The notes: generated by a model not told the origin, from the letters alone. A stretch of DNA of 64,000 bases from Cyathus striatus (GCA_025738555.1 JAOVFP010000012.1:3224001-3288000); one strand, 5' to 3'; shown: positions 1 through 11,714, counted from the first letter of the stretch. Numbers and translations are program-made.

Positions 1-490
1 AGCCATAAGCCGAGCTGAAGCCGTTGAAGCCTAGCCATAAATACCTGGTTAGGCTTAAAGCCACCATGAATTTTAGCTAGGAGCCACAGGAGCCGAGCCA
101 TGGCAACACTAACATGAAGACCCAGTATTCCATGTCCAAGCTAATTTGCAGGTATAAGCAATGGGTACCAGATCAACAAGATACACTATTTGAAGCCTGA
201 CATGTGTGCGTGACGGCTTAACCCAAGCTTAACCAGATTCAAGGCATTGGTAAAACCAGACACTATGAATGGGGGTTGATATAGATAGATAGTGTGTGTG
301 GACAGTCGGGTGTGATTTGGGTTGTATCCAAAGCATTGGTAAAACCAGACGCTATGAGTGTGATGGTACTGAAAGTTAGAAGTTGAACCCCAGTGAAAAT
401 TCAGTCCAGCAGGATCAAGCGAAGGACAGGCTGTAGCGAGCCGCAGTGAGCAGAAACAGCTGACATTAGCTGGATTGTTCACGCTCACTC
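1..490 (-). repeat. Fragment of dispersed repeat family R1
   Basis: This stretch carries the R1 hallmark, an imperfectly repeated motif around TGGTAAAACCAGACACTATG (near 250 and 340) that is also found, in one orientation or the other, near 23400, 30850-30970, 33830-33930 and 42300. Translated on the minus strand it contains a VSGFTNALNLVK-like string, shared with the copies at 30714-31088 and 33701-34075. No conserved gene is recognisable and the translation is probably incidental. The copy is truncated by the window edge. Confidence 0.55.
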
Positions 491-2649
491 TGGCTCAATT
501 TTTTTTCAAATGCTCGATTGCATCAAGCTCATTCAAGCCAGGTAAAGCTCACATTAGCTCAATTAGATATATATAGATTATCTATTTCATTGGATACTGT
601 ACAGGGTTTTCAAATCAAGCACAATTGAGCATATCAAAGCATATTGGATCTGTAATGAGCATCATCAAGCTATGTCGGGCCTACTACCTACCTACCCCCT
701 GCTTCACTATACCCGCCCCCGCCTCTGCCCCTTCCCCTGCTCCGGCTCACATTCCCCCCATTCACCTAGCCTGGAGCCATAAAGTCCACTACCCCACTTA
801 CTTCTTGTCCCTTCACATCACCTACATCCCAAGAAACGTAGTAGTACTGTACGAACACATAGTTAGATTGTATAGAAGAAAAGAAGTTACAGAACCTACA
901 GATATCCACAAATCATGTGTGGAGAGAATAAGTGGATAATGGGGGTCACGGTCTAAATCATAATCAGCAGTGGTATGAGTAAAATAAAGCTGTAGGGCAT
1001 ACAATGTTGTGGAACAAACACGAGATGTGAAACGAAATGAAAGGGATAGGTCACATACGAATGCCAAATGAAGCGATTTTTAAATACCAACAGTAGGAGG
1101 CATGACTCTGGGAGACGAGAAGATAGGGATGGGGAATGATGAGAATGAAAATGAAGAGAATGAGAAAACACACTCGCTAAACCCAGAAATCTCCCTTCTC
1201 GGAATGGGATAATCCATCATTTGATCAAGTAGAGATTTGACTCATGTGAGCACGATTGTACATGAGGCTTGAGGGTGCCGATTGTCTCTGTAAGTGCATA
1301 GTCCTGTGAAGGTGTAAAGCAAAATCAGTTTGTTTGATGACCTCACAGTCCCAAGCAAAGGTACCTAACCATTCCTAGGCCTCCTCTCGAAACCTGAACC
1401 TGAATCAGCCTAAAGATCATGCATACATCATTCTAAACTGTTGAAAGAGGGCAGAAATCTCACTTAGTATCACAACCCAGAATCACGAGCTAGTGCCAGA
1501 CACCTCCAATTGTTACAGACTGCTAGCAGAAGTTACGAGGGAGGGGAACGTAGATATAAGGGGAGATGGAGGAGGGAGGAGGAGGGAGGGGGGAGGGGGG
1601 ATGAGGAGGAGGGAGGGGAATGAGGAGAGAGGAGGAGGGAAGGGAATGAGGAGAGAGGAGGAGGGAGGGGAATGAGAAGAAGGATGCAGGTCATGGAGAT
1701 CGTAGAAGAGAAATGTGCGCACGGACCCGCGCAGATGTACCAAGCGGAAGTTGTTTGGCAAGATAAATAAATGACTTGGTTCCACTTCATTGAGTTTGGT
1801 TTGACTTAATAGATATTAGAAGTTACACATACTCAGCATTTCCTAGTACTTAGCTATAGTAGCGTAGAGTGTTCAAATGTTCATTAACTCTGCTTGAGAT
1901 CCAAAGATAACATAAGTTGAAAACGAAAGACTTATTTGGTACAATCAATTAATCACGGCTCGACAACCACTTGATCAGCTTGATGTGGCTTGCCCAGGCT
2001 TGCCAGCACTTGTTCTCGCTCGACCGACTTTTCACTGGGGTTGAACGTTGACGTTCGTTTGAGTACTTGAGTGGTTGCGGTTAGCACTCAGCGATGGTCG
2101 TCTTCTGTTTGTGCCAGACCCCATGGACAAATAGACACACATCAGTATGTACAAACATACAAACAAACGTACCGGGTGGGCCGAATTTCTAGTACTACTC
2201 AAGTGGAATGTGTCATTGAGACTCTTGGCCTCTGATTCTGGCTACCAGGGTGTCGGTGGGCTAACCGGTGGCTGATTATAGATGAAGACTCAAGCTCAAG
2301 AGAGTCTTATAAGTCTGGGTTAGTTTGGGAAAGGAGGAAACACAGGGCGTAGGTTATTTTTAAATCATGCATAAGTAACACTTACATGACATAAACATTA
2401 CGACTCCCCTATGTAGAGTACACTCTGAAACCAGGATTAGGATGGCTCGCACTTTAGGTACTTATTGCAGGTATTGCAGGTATTCATGTTAATGTGGGTC
2501 ATAATCAATCTGGTGTCACGGACCTGAGAACGGTTACACTGCCTTTGTTTTGGCCATGGCTTTGTTAAAACATGATGATCCTTAGCTCGCCGAGCCACTC
2601 ACCTCACATTCTTATCTCCTCACGTTATTTTCTAAAACTCATCCTCAAT
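491..2649. other. Intergenic DNA without recognisable gene
   Basis: Only short overlapping reading frames on both strands were seen, with no recognisable domain. The only structured part is a purine-rich tract at 1556-1680, listed separately. The stretch just before 2650 may hold the promoter of the SUN-domain gene, but no specific element was identified. Confidence 0.5.
1556..1680. repeat. Purine-rich GGAGG/GAGGAG minisatellite
   Basis: The plus strand is almost pure A/G and made of variants of GGAGGGAGGGGAATGAGGAG, with at least three near copies between 1605 and 1680. It is simple polypurine sequence. The long Ser/Pro/Leu translations on the minus strand are artefacts of this composition. 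Confidence 0.8.
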
Positions 2650-3793
2650 ATGGCAAATGATGAGTATGCAGTTGAGAACTTCCTGACACCTGAATCGAGA
2701 TATATTGCTGAGAATATCAAACCGCAAGCCATAACAGTGGAAACCTCACTACCTAGTGAAATGGTTTGCAGTGCCTTATTCAAAGTATGTGGGATAAAAT
2801 GAGTCATGATTTCTAGTCTTTACTAACTTGCCAATGTATCGAAACAAGACATGGCAAGCCATCGCTGGTATAACCATGTTCCATATGAATTTCACTATGC
2901 TAGCGGGAGTGCTAGTCATCTTTGCCGGCACACTCTACGCTATTTTCATTCGAAGTTATCCACCGTGTCAAGTTGCACAGGCTTTTTGTCCAGGTCTTCC
3001 GCACCCAGATATGGAATGGTTCTGTGACGTCATTGTTTATTTGTTGTGCAAAGTCAACGGGCTGCTATCTCTTTCCATCGGCATCTTCAACCAACACCAA
3101 CCTCATCTACACCAAACTATCACTCTAATAAGCTCCAGCACAACCATCATACCACAGTTAACGACCTCAACTTACGGAATGACTAATGTTGGTCCCCTTA
3201 AACAATTTATTCTGGATACTATTGGTGGTTATGATATGGCCAATGCATTTATCATGTCTCCAGCAGTCATTCTTGAAGGAGTGGGATGGAGTAGGATTGG
3301 AGAATGCTGGGAATTTGCTGGGTCTAAGGGTCAAGTTGGAATTCATCTCCCAGAAACAGTTTACATGGAACACTTCGCTATGGATTATGTTAGTTCGTGT
3401 TATGTCTCGACACAAGATCTTGCAAAAGCACCTAAACATATAACCCTGTGGGGCTTGGTCACTGATACCGATGCTTTCCACCTTCAGTCAACAGCCAACG
3501 TCAGCATCAAAGCACCTGCTGATTTCTGCATCTCTTCTGAGGAGTGTCCTGACCACATCTCAAAATCCAAAGCATTCACAAAGGTCCTGGACACAGAATA
3601 CAGTATATATCCCACTCGGTCTCATGAATACTTTTCGCAACTAATATTGACCGTATCATCGTGCTGCCTCATGGATTTTTTCATACTCAAGGTAGAAGAA
3701 AACTACGGGGCCGATACAACTTGCCTTTACAACATTGCCATGTATGGTAGGAAGGCACCAAATGCAGAACTCACAAAAACACGAGTTCATTAA
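2650..3793 (+). CDS. SUN-domain (Sad1/UNC-84) membrane protein
   Basis: Two exons (2650-2784 and 2849-3793) joined by a 64-nt phase-0 intron with a GTATGT donor and a TACTAAC branch-like sequence give a 359-residue protein. A single transmembrane segment lies at about residues 53-73 (MLAGVLVIFAGTLYAIF region). The C-terminal half reads as a SUN domain: ...GECWEFAGSKGQVGIHLP..., then a conserved strand ending in ITLWGLV, and a closing block KVEENYGADTTCLYNIAMYG that matches the family's terminal NxG..TCLYR(F/I)..G pattern. SUN proteins sit in the nuclear envelope and bind KASH partners; some fungal members are secreted or ER-associated. The start at 2650 is the first ATG that reads into the acidic N-terminus; an upstream in-frame ATG at 2572 is possible. 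No stops interrupt it. The SUN assignment is from motif recognition only. Confidence 0.8.
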
Positions 3794-4508
3794 TAGCAAT
3801 TAGTTCCGTAGTATTACGTAAGCTACTCAACTTACATTTGTAGTGGCAGCAAGTGATATGTAGCTTGTTATTGTACCTCTAGAGGAACTTCAATTTAGAC
3901 CCCGCATAATGAAATAATCCACACACACTGACGCAATCCTTTCCACCCAATTTCTGCACACACATTCGCAGCTTCTTTGACACATACACGAGCACATAAG
4001 TTACTTCAGAAGAAGAAATAGTGAGAGGTGTTGTTGATAGAAGAATGGTTAGGATCAAGCAGCATGTACAATGTATCCAGTATCCCTTAGAAAAGAGTAA
4101 GGTCAGCCAGTCAAATAATTAGCAAGTAACATACCAATTTCGATTTCTTCAACGAATCTCCCTAAGTGACAAATCACAGGTAGATGGAATTGGGCCGATG
4201 GTCCGAGTGAAGCTTTCCATTGGTACTCTTATTTGTATGTGATATCCCATTGAATGCGCCTCAGATTTACATGGAAGTTACAATCTCAGTACACACCGCA
4301 CAGAGTATACATAGCATGCGAGAAAGAAGTCGTCAATGTGCAGGCTGAGTTTGACTTAGCAGAAAACATCACGATGAATTACAATGGTAAATAGTGCGAA
4401 AATGACCTTTGACATCCTTTCCCACCAGCTCTTGACATCCACAACATAAGCACTATATAAATATTTAATGTTAAAGAATACGGGTACTGAGGGTGGCTAA
4501 ATAGATTT
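3794..4508. other. Intergenic region between convergent genes
   Basis: This lies between the 3' ends of the plus-strand SUN gene and the minus-strand rhodopsin-like gene. It probably contains both 3' untranslated regions. No open reading frame with recognisable content and no repeat was seen. Confidence 0.5.
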
Positions 4509-5521
4509 CTAGTGTACTACAGACTCTGGAGGATTGCTAGCTTCTTCAGTTAAATTATGACTTTGAGAACCCCACAACGTATTGTAGCCATGTGTGGTAA
4601 TTATGAGTAAGTTGGCGACTAAAATAGCTACAACAACCTGTAAACATGTGCAAGTTGATAATTATGCTGAAGCTGACTGGTCTAATACACACCTGGAAAT
4701 GTGCTGTTGCAATAATGCACAGAAAGTTACGCTTGGTGATGAATACACCCTGCACAATGCCACCTGCAGTAACACAAAACTGAAGTAGAAATATATTCCA
4801 TAATAACAATGTCTGGGAGTGAGGTAGTGTAAGATTGAGAAGAATGAAGACTGGTGAGGCAATTAGCCAGCTGTCAGAGATAACATCTGCTGATACCAAC
4901 CAACAAAAGCCAATTTTAAAACAAGTTAGAAATATGAAGGAATATGTACATACATAATACTTGCACGATTCCGCTCCACCAGAGCCAGATGAATTCCCAT
5001 TGCCTAGTACATTGCACAAAGTTGTTACTCCCAAGAAACATCTTTAACAGAACCTGGAATACAGCCATCAACATGAACAACATTGTCATGATAATGGCCA
5101 CATGTCGCATCCAGCTGGGATAAAATAGTCGAAGAATTACAATAGAGGCGCTAATTTTTACAGCCCTGCACGAAGCGCCCATGAAGTAATCGGTTAAAAT
5201 ATCATAAGGCGATAAAGAAAATCACACCATAGGGTAAGCGACAACGTTGCAGCCATTGCCAACTCAATAGCTGATGCCAAGTTGCCTAATGGTCTTCCAG
5301 AAAAAACTAAATGAAATGAGATAAGCACGGGTCAACAATAAAGCTAAACTTACCAGAAGGAGTAATAGTCAGTGCAATCATCATAAACACTTCAGCAATT
5401 AGACAGACACAGATGCAGACATCTGCCAAACAAAAATGTCTGGTGACATGGCGAATGTGAAGCCTGCTTATAGTGGACAGTATAGCTATTGCATGGGCTG
5501 CAACTATACAAATGTATAGTA
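4509..5521 (-). CDS. Fungal rhodopsin-like seven-TM integral membrane protein (5' exon unresolved)
   Basis: Five exons join in frame on the minus strand: 5521-5354, 5285-5228, 5165-4954, 4889-4693 and 4637-4509, with GT..AG introns of 55-68 nt. They encode about 254 residues and end at a TAG. Hydrophobic segments fill most of the product. Strings typical of the fungal 'rhodopsin domain' family appear in order: SRLHIRHVTRHF followed by ADVC; LWAVKISASIVILRLFYPSW; DVISDSWLIASPVFILLNLTL; and a last helix VVVAILVANLLIITT. The family has seven membrane segments, lacks a proven retinal function, and its role in mushrooms is unknown. The first exon (initiator Met plus the first helix) should lie between 5522 and 5800, but I could not join one in phase. 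A 25-bp tandem duplication there may have damaged it, so a 5' defect is possible. Confidence 0.65.
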
Positions 5522-5606
5522 CTAAAAGAAAAGTATAACATAGGTGAGTTGAAACTCACTTTTGTGAATTATGTATTATAATATTTAGTAATGCTTACTG
5601 GAATGC

Positions 5607-5660
5607 ATGTAGTAATGAATGAAGAGCATATATGTAGTAATGAATGAAGAGCATATATGT
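5607..5660. repeat. 25-bp tandem duplication
   Basis: The unit ATGTAGTAATGAATGAAGAG plus CATAT occurs twice head to tail with a 25-bp period. It lies in the expected 5' exon or leader region of the minus-strand membrane-protein gene. Confidence 0.85.
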
Positions 5661-6397
5661 CAGCAGCGGATAACACAAAGGAGTGGATAATCTTCAGAGA
5701 AATAAATATTGGGGTGAATAGGAGAAGCATTTTTAGCTCCTTTATATAAACGAGTGTTCATAGCTACCAAAACATTCAAGGGACGCGAAAACCCAATGGA
5801 CCTGTTTAGACATATATTAGTACATACAGTAAACTAATACTAATAAGTGTTTCTGGGTATCCATACTTAGTGTAGCGATTATGGGAAAGGCACCATTGAT
5901 GTACAATTAAGCAGTTAGTGTATGTAGGCAGCCTTCACGGTGGAAATGCACAATGGAAGGTATGCACCTCCATTAAGTTATGAGATCTATGTGAATTATG
6001 ATGCCCACCCCAGATAGGCCGCCAGGACTCGCTCACCCTGGCCTAAATTTTACTAGATATGATGCAGATAATTGCCTAATAAATATAATGATTGTTTGGC
6101 TAACGAACATTCACCTGCGTTGCTATAGGCAAGAGGTAGGTTGATGTTCTACAACGAAAAACAATTTCTAATCAATGAAACACTTCCAAAACAAGTAGAC
6201 TCACAAGACTCATTAAAATCAGCACCTATATTATATGTCAGCTTACTGCGGAATGAGGATTGGTCAGGGAAGCAAGGACTTGAGCATTCAACTCTGAAAA
6301 GTGGTACCGAAGACAATTCCACATATTCGGAATTCGTGCCAGGGTACTAGCTCCATTATAATTTATAACAGACACGATGGAGTTACCCAGGAGTTAT
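5661..6397. other. Intergenic region
   Basis: No conserved coding signal was recognised. It should contain the promoter and possibly the first exon of the minus-strand rhodopsin-like gene. The open frame at 6141-6350 (+) has no recognisable content. Confidence 0.4.
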
Positions 6398-6580
6398 CTA
6401 TGCTTGTGGCCAAATCATGTACTTGGAGCGCACACCCCATTCATTCACTGCTAGCAAAGCTTCTTGTACAGAAGAAACTTGGGCAAAAACGATCGTTCGC
6501 CCACCAGTCGATTGGTCATTTTTTCGAACAAACTTCACCCAATTATGAAGGTCATTCCCGAAAGCGAGCCATATGGACAT
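6398..6580 (-). pseudogene. Nitronate monooxygenase (2-nitropropane dioxygenase) fragment
   Basis: The minus-strand frame reads IWLAFGNDLHNWVKFVRK, then IVFAQVSSVQEALLAVNEWG. This matches the internal part of fungal nitronate monooxygenases, where a (V/I)WLAFG..L..W..(F/Y)VR block precedes a VQVSS(V)EEAL.A..W(G/K)VD..V segment leading into the FMN-binding Gly-rich part. Here the frame stops just after YMIWPQA, where the conserved QG.E(A/S)GGH should begin, and neither flank continues the protein in any frame. The family oxidises alkyl nitronates with FMN. Only about 60 residues of a protein usually 330-380 long survive, so this is a relic. Confidence 0.6.
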
Positions 6581-6930
6581 GAGACCATCCCACCGACAAT
6601 CACGACTGTCTTATATTAGTGTGAAGTTCTACGCCACTGCTGGAGAGCTTGAGTGGCTGTAGATGAACAGCATGTAAATGAGCAAAAGAATGCATTTAAG
6701 GTGACACAAGTTTTGATGATGCTTAAGTTCATTTGCTTTCTCTCATGGCTTCCTCCACGCTACCGGTGAAGAAAAGACACGACATGTTTTTGTTGGCTTA
6801 ACGTTCAGGTCGTTAGGCAGGGGTGCACTTGATCAGTGGTTATTAGTCCTCCCTGCACTAGTCAAGCTCCAGGGTTATCAATTCTTTCCATGAAAGTTTT
6901 AGATGTGCCATCTACATTAGCAGGTCAGCG
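6581..6930. other. Intergenic decayed sequence
   Basis: No gene or clear repeat was recognised. Faint coding character on the minus strand next to the nitronate monooxygenase relic could be further decayed exon sequence, but no frame is convincing. Confidence 0.35.
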
Positions 6931-7165
6931 GGTATCCAGGCAACTACTAATACATACCCCTTCACCAGATTTCCGTCAGTGGGTGAAATAGGTTTCAGGT
7001 ACAGGAAATCGAATGCTGCGGCATTGCACAGCAAGCAAAATTGGCTTGCATTCCATCAAGACATCGTATCTTGGGCAGGTAATGCACCATACATAATACA
7101 GCTGACCTCGACTCCAGCATAGTTCACAAAAGATGGATGTGCCAGGAAACCTGCCAATCATGACA
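6931..7165 (-). pseudogene. Cys-rich fragment shared with 43320-43560 (transposon-derived?)
   Basis: This segment is an inverted copy of the sequence at 43320-43560. Shared landmarks include CTACTAATACATACCCCTTC, GGTGAAATA, GCAAAA(T/C)TGG and CATCAAGACATCG or its variants. The minus-strand frame reads CELCWSRGQLYYVWCITCP with several regularly spaced cysteines. The other copy keeps RGHLYCVWCLTCPPCDVLM in one frame. The Cys spacing is reminiscent of the cysteine clusters (CxC) linked to KDZ transposases, but too little remains to assign it. Stops and frame conflicts indicate decay. Confidence 0.35.
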
Positions 7166-7514
7166 TCATTCGTATGAGCAGTTAACGTTCTGGTGTAATC
7201 GTCTCCAGCTCTGAAACACTAACTACTGAAACAGGTACTAGCAGGCGTTACTATCGTCAATCAGTAGTTAGTGTTGCCCATATATCTCACCTTTCTGACG
7301 TCTTTCCACCTCAGAATTTAGTATTTAGGTTCTCCTTATATAAACAAACACGTCTGCAGTTTTATATCTCATAAAATAACTCAAATTTCAATGTTATGTT
7401 TTGGGAAGAATGAGAGTAAGATCTATGACATATGACCAACCGAATTCTCCACCATCCGCTGAATAGTAGTCCGCTAATAGAGACCTACTATGAGAATCTT
7501 CATATCATCGATAG
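7166..7514. other. Intergenic region downstream of the acidic gene
   Basis: Non-repetitive sequence without a supportable open frame. It contains the 3' flank of the minus-strand gene that ends at 7870 or, if the extra exons are used, at 7515. Confidence 0.4.
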
Positions 7515-7825
7515 TTAAAAAGGTCTCACATAAACTGGATCTTCTCTTGCCTGAGGGGTAGAAAGAAGTGTTTGGAGCTTTAGCACATCAGACTTGCTGT
7601 TACGTGGTGGCGATTTTTTGCAATTATTGGCAGAAGACGCTGAAAGACATAGGTAGGTAAGGACAGCTGGCACACAATGCACATTCTCCCTCATACCAGA
7701 AGACATTTCGGTGTCATCCTCATTATTGCTGCCATTCCTGTTCTCATCATTGACCACATCAAGAAGCACTACAATAAATGAGATCAGCAAGGCCACTCTG
7801 CCCACCAACCGCAAATTCACATACT
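7515..7825 (-). other. Probable extra 3' exons of the acidic gene, out of frame with exon 9
   Basis: After the stop at 7870 the same strand shows a donor at 7825/7824 (GTATGT), an exon at 7768-7697 (VLLDVVNDENRNGSNNE, acidic style) and an exon at 7639-7515 ending in VYVRPF and a stop. All junctions keep the phase-1 pattern of the upstream gene. The exon-9 reading frame, however, reaches this donor one base out of phase and stops at 7870. Either a single-base indel in exon 9 cut off the original C-terminus, or an unrecognised splice bypasses it. This part is inference. Confidence 0.45.
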
Positions 7826-7869
7826 ATCAGAGACACTCTTCTCATTGTCTTGGTCATCACACCATATCA

Positions 7870-9855
7870 TTAGCGCATTGTTGCATAAGGCAATAGGAGA
7901 TACACATCATTGTCATCTTCTGTATCTTCCGCGATAGACTCCTCATCGGAGCCTACATCCAAATATCGACCTGTTGTAAAGTAAAATATAAGTGAGCTTA
8001 CGTCTGACAATGCAGACCCAATTACTGCGGCTAGGACCTGCATACTGGCTGTCATCAACTTTGTGGATAGAATCAATATGCCTCAGTTTCTTCTTCTTGC
8101 ATTGGTGGCTGGAGATCTTTTCGGGAACGAATGAAGAGGCACTGCGATTTTCCCGGCCAATGCTCAAGTTTTGGTTTCCAGACATGCTATCATCATTGTC
8201 CACTACCTTGCTGCGACCAGGATGATGCGCATCTACGATAGAGTGAGTCAGTGTGCAGCACAAAGTGTAAGTATACACACCGCTGGAGTCGACACCAGCA
8301 GAGGCTTTGTGAGTTTTGTGAGAAAGACCGTTGTTATTGTCGTCTGTCATTTCGCCACAGCCAAGGTGATGTGCACCTGTCGAAAAGTACTACATGAGTC
8401 GATATAGCATGGATTGTATAAGATACATACCACAAGAACCTGATGGTACGATGGTTCTTGAGGCTATACAACTGGGACTAGCACCAATTTTCTCATTGTC
8501 ATTGCTGTCCTCCATAGCATCGTCGTCGTCCATATCATCATCGTCCGTCCACTCATCGCCACCGTCGTGCTCCACTGTTATGAGAAAGATAAGTCAATGT
8601 TTGTGATAACTTTGTGAGTCACATAACCAGCACAGAAACTCTCATTCTTACCGTTGTCGGTCATAGTATCTTTGCAATCCATCTGCCCATCGCCACCAAG
8701 ATCTAGTACCCCTGCATCCATACCTGTTGCGCCACTGCCACAATCATTATTATTGTACATGGCCACTTCGAATATCAAGCAAAAATCGTCAGGTGAATAG
8801 ATGCAAAATAATAGTAGAGCAACTGACCCATTGCCACCCCAATAGAATCTGATGATTGATTGCCTCCATCGTCAGTGAACAATCCATCACGATTTTTGAC
8901 TTTCTCAGTCGTTGGGCTGACAGAACCAGCTGAAGAAGTCTTGGGAGTATCTAAGCTGATCGTAAGATAAATAGATGTGAAATAATAACAGATCAACTGA
9001 CTTTTGGCAGCTCCAACAGACACCTTTACATTTCGCGAAGAGCTAGACGAGCCGACACTTGTGGAGGCTTTGTGTGTCATGTGTCCAGCACGGAAACTCT
9101 CATTGCGATCACTTATAGTTTCATCCTCGCCTGTCTGCTTGTTGCCATTAAGGTCGAGCACCCCTGTATCCATCCCTGCTGCTGAGAGAGAGCGAGAGTT
9201 ATCATTGTCGTTCCTATCAATAGTGTTTTTCACTACTAAACAGATTGTTAGCTGGGTAAATGCGAAACGATAGCAGAGCAACTGACCTATGGCGGCTTCG
9301 ATAGAAGCTATGGGGTTATGTTGATTGCCTTCAGCACCAATGAACAAGCGGGAATGGGCCTTAGCCTTCTTAAAGGTTGTTTTCTTAAGCTCATGCTTGT
9401 TCCTGTGCACCCTTCGTTCCAGGGCTTGTGCAACATGTTCCAGCTCGACGCCTTTGAAGTTAGCATTTGAATGATGAGCGGCTTTCGCTTTCTTAGCATT
9501 TGATTTTGCCATCTGAGCATTCGAGCTGTTGCCTGCATTTGGGGTGGCATGGCCAGGTGATGTGTTTGGAGCAATTTTCGGTGAAATGGCTTGAACATTC
9601 GCTGACTTCACCTTTGAGAGCCTTGGGGTTGCATTGTGGATATTCTCAGGGTAATCAGAATATGGTCGTCTTGGAGAGTTTTGTTTGTAAGGATGGTGGC
9701 ATATGTCATAGGATTTGGCACCAGGCTCGTTAGACTGCCTCAACGGTGATGTCACGGATGCTGCGGAGGATTTCCATAAGTATACGTATATGCTATGTAC
9801 ACATACAATGCACATAATCATTCCAAGACTCACCTTTTTTTTTACGATGTGCCAT
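7870..9855 (-). CDS. Nine-exon acidic/Ser-rich protein of unknown function with internal repeats
   Basis: Nine exons join in frame on the minus strand (9855-9834, 9760-9287, 9235-9002, 8950-8828, 8765-8652, 8574-8431, 8376-8281, 8232-8002, 7970-7870), giving 512 residues. Every intron has GT..AG ends and is phase 1. The N-terminus is basic (MAHRKKK, then a Lys/Asn/His-rich stretch to about residue 165). The rest is acidic, Ser/Asp/Asn-rich and built of degenerate units such as MDTGVLDLNGN / MDAGVLDLGGD and HMTHKASTSVGSS / LSHKTHKASAGVDSS. A run of Asp (EWTDDDDMDDDD) lies near the middle. There is no membrane segment or catalytic motif. Introns 2-4 are near copies of one another (each begins GTCAGTTG), so exons and introns were duplicated together. 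I do not recognise the family. The C-terminus may be shortened by a frameshift in exon 9. Confidence 0.7.
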
Positions 9856-10047
9856 TGGGGGTGGGACTATAGGGAGAGAAGTTAACAATCACCCTCATTG
9901 GTACAACTTGTTTAAACAGTGCAGCCATGCATAAAGAGCCACTGTAACAAAGAGTTAAGAGAGAGAAGCAATTTCAGTAACAAAGAGTCAGAGTACCCAA
10001 TGCAAGTACTATAATATCGAAGCTGACAAACGATTTACCCCGTTAAC
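9856..10047. promoter_or_regulatory. Presumed promoter region of the acidic gene, up to the palindrome edge
   Basis: This 190-bp gap separates the minus-strand start at 9855 from the outer end of the large palindromic element. It must contain the promoter unless that extends into the element. No TATA box or other specific motif was identified. Confidence 0.3.
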
Positions 10048-10134
10048 GAGGCGTGTAGGTGATTTTGATCATAGAAAGCCAGGGTTTGGTGATTGTCCCA
10101 ATCACCAAAGTCATGCCACGGTATGATTGCAATC

Positions 10135-10545
10135 ATAGACAATCATTGAGGTTCTAATTGAGTATTACTATTGTATAAATGTATTAAGTGATCATAAACA
10201 ATCATTGATTTATTCTAATTGAATATTACTGTTGTATGGATGTTTAGGTGATCATAAACAATCATTAATTTTATTATTTGAATATTAGTATAGTATGAAT
10301 GTATTAGGTGATCATAAACAATCATTGGTTTTTACTATTTGAATATTAGCACTGTATGGATGGTTAGGTGATCGTAAACAATCATTGATTTTTCTAATTG
10401 AATATTATGGTTGTATGGGTGGTTAGGCAATCATAAACAATCATTAATTGTTTCAAGTTGAATAATACAATTGTGTGGATGTATTAGGTGATCATAAGCA
10501 ATCACTGATTACTACTAATTGGATATTGCTATTGTATGAATTGTC
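10135..10545. repeat. Left subterminal array, about 7 x 61 bp
   Basis: Successive units carry GGTGATCATAAACAATCATT followed by an AT-rich spacer and ATTGTATGGATG variants, spaced about 61 bp apart (around 10140, 10200, 10261, 10321, 10381, 10441, 10501). The mirror array is at 18050-18490. Such arrays next to terminal repeats are typical transposase-binding regions. Confidence 0.85.
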
Positions 10546-11600
10546 ATGTTTTCCTGCACATCACAATTGTCACAATTGTCTCTCGTCTCACGCATTTCCC
10601 GCGCTCTAGACATTTCCCACGCTTCACATATTTCTCATGCATCACATTTGTCATGTTCCTCCGGCACATCACATTGGTCACACATATTCTCACACTTCAT
10701 GTTTGTCACATATATTCGCATGAGTCACATTTGTCATACGCATTCATGTGTGTCACATCTGTGACGCTTTTCGCGTGCGTTACGTTTTGTCACAATTTCA
10801 CATGCGTCACATTTGTCACACATATTCCCGCGGGTCACATCTGTGACGCATTTCGCGCGCGTCACGTTTTGTCACGATTCCACGCACGTCACACATGTCA
10901 CATATATTCATGCGCATCACATTTGTCACACATATTCCTGCAGGTCACATTTATTATACTTTTCGTGGGTGTCATGTTTTGTCACGATTTCATGCACATT
11001 ACATATGTCACATATATTCGCACATGTCACATTTGTCATACATATTCACGCGCATCACATCTGTCACGCTTTTCGCAAGCGTCACGTTTTGTTACGATTT
11101 CGAACGCGTCACGTTTGTCACGCACGTTCCCACGGGTTACATGTGTCACGCTTTTTGCGCGCGTCACATCTGTCATGATTTCACACACATCACATTTGTC
11201 ACATATATTTGCACACATCACATATATTACTGCTTTTGCATGTGTCACATTTGTCATACATATTCATGTGCATCACATTTGTGACGCTTTTCGCGTGCGT
11301 CACGTTTTGTCACAATTTCACACGCGTCACATTTGTCACACATATTCCAGTGGGTCACATCTGTCACACTTTTCACATGCATTACATTTTGTTCTGATTT
11401 CATGCATGTTATGTTTGTCACCCTTTTCATGTGTGTCACATTTGTCACTTATATTCACATGCATCACATCTGTCACATATATTTGCACACATAACATTTG
11501 GCATGTATTGTACTTATGTCATACTTTTCACAAATGTTATATTTGTCACATTTTTGAGGTGTGTGATGTGTTGTCACACATGTTACATATTTTAAGTGCA
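10545..11600. repeat. Left outer GTCACA-type array
   Basis: About 1 kb of degenerate units mixing CACATTTGTCACACATATTC, CGCGCGTCACGTTTTGTCAC and CATATATTCRCACRCATCAC. The core (T)GTCAC recurs every 10-30 bp. The mirror copy is at 17030-18050 and is similar but clearly diverged. The long Cys/His/Ser-rich translations are repeat artefacts. Confidence 0.85.
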
Positions 11601-11714
11601 TTACAAGATGTTTATAGATGTCATATTTTCCATTTATTTCAGATTTGTCACATATTTAGACCTCTCAGACACAGGTCATAACAACAGTATGTGCACTTAT
11701 TTATACTTTTTACA

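Noticed and set aside
1493..1790. Ser/Pro-rich and Gly/Arg/Glu-rich frames on opposite strands
   Set aside because: Both are by-products of the polypurine tract.
10536..11681. A 381-codon Cys/His/Ser-rich open frame
   Set aside because: It is a translation of the GTCACA-type array; similar frames open in several phases and on both strands, with only the array period as pattern.
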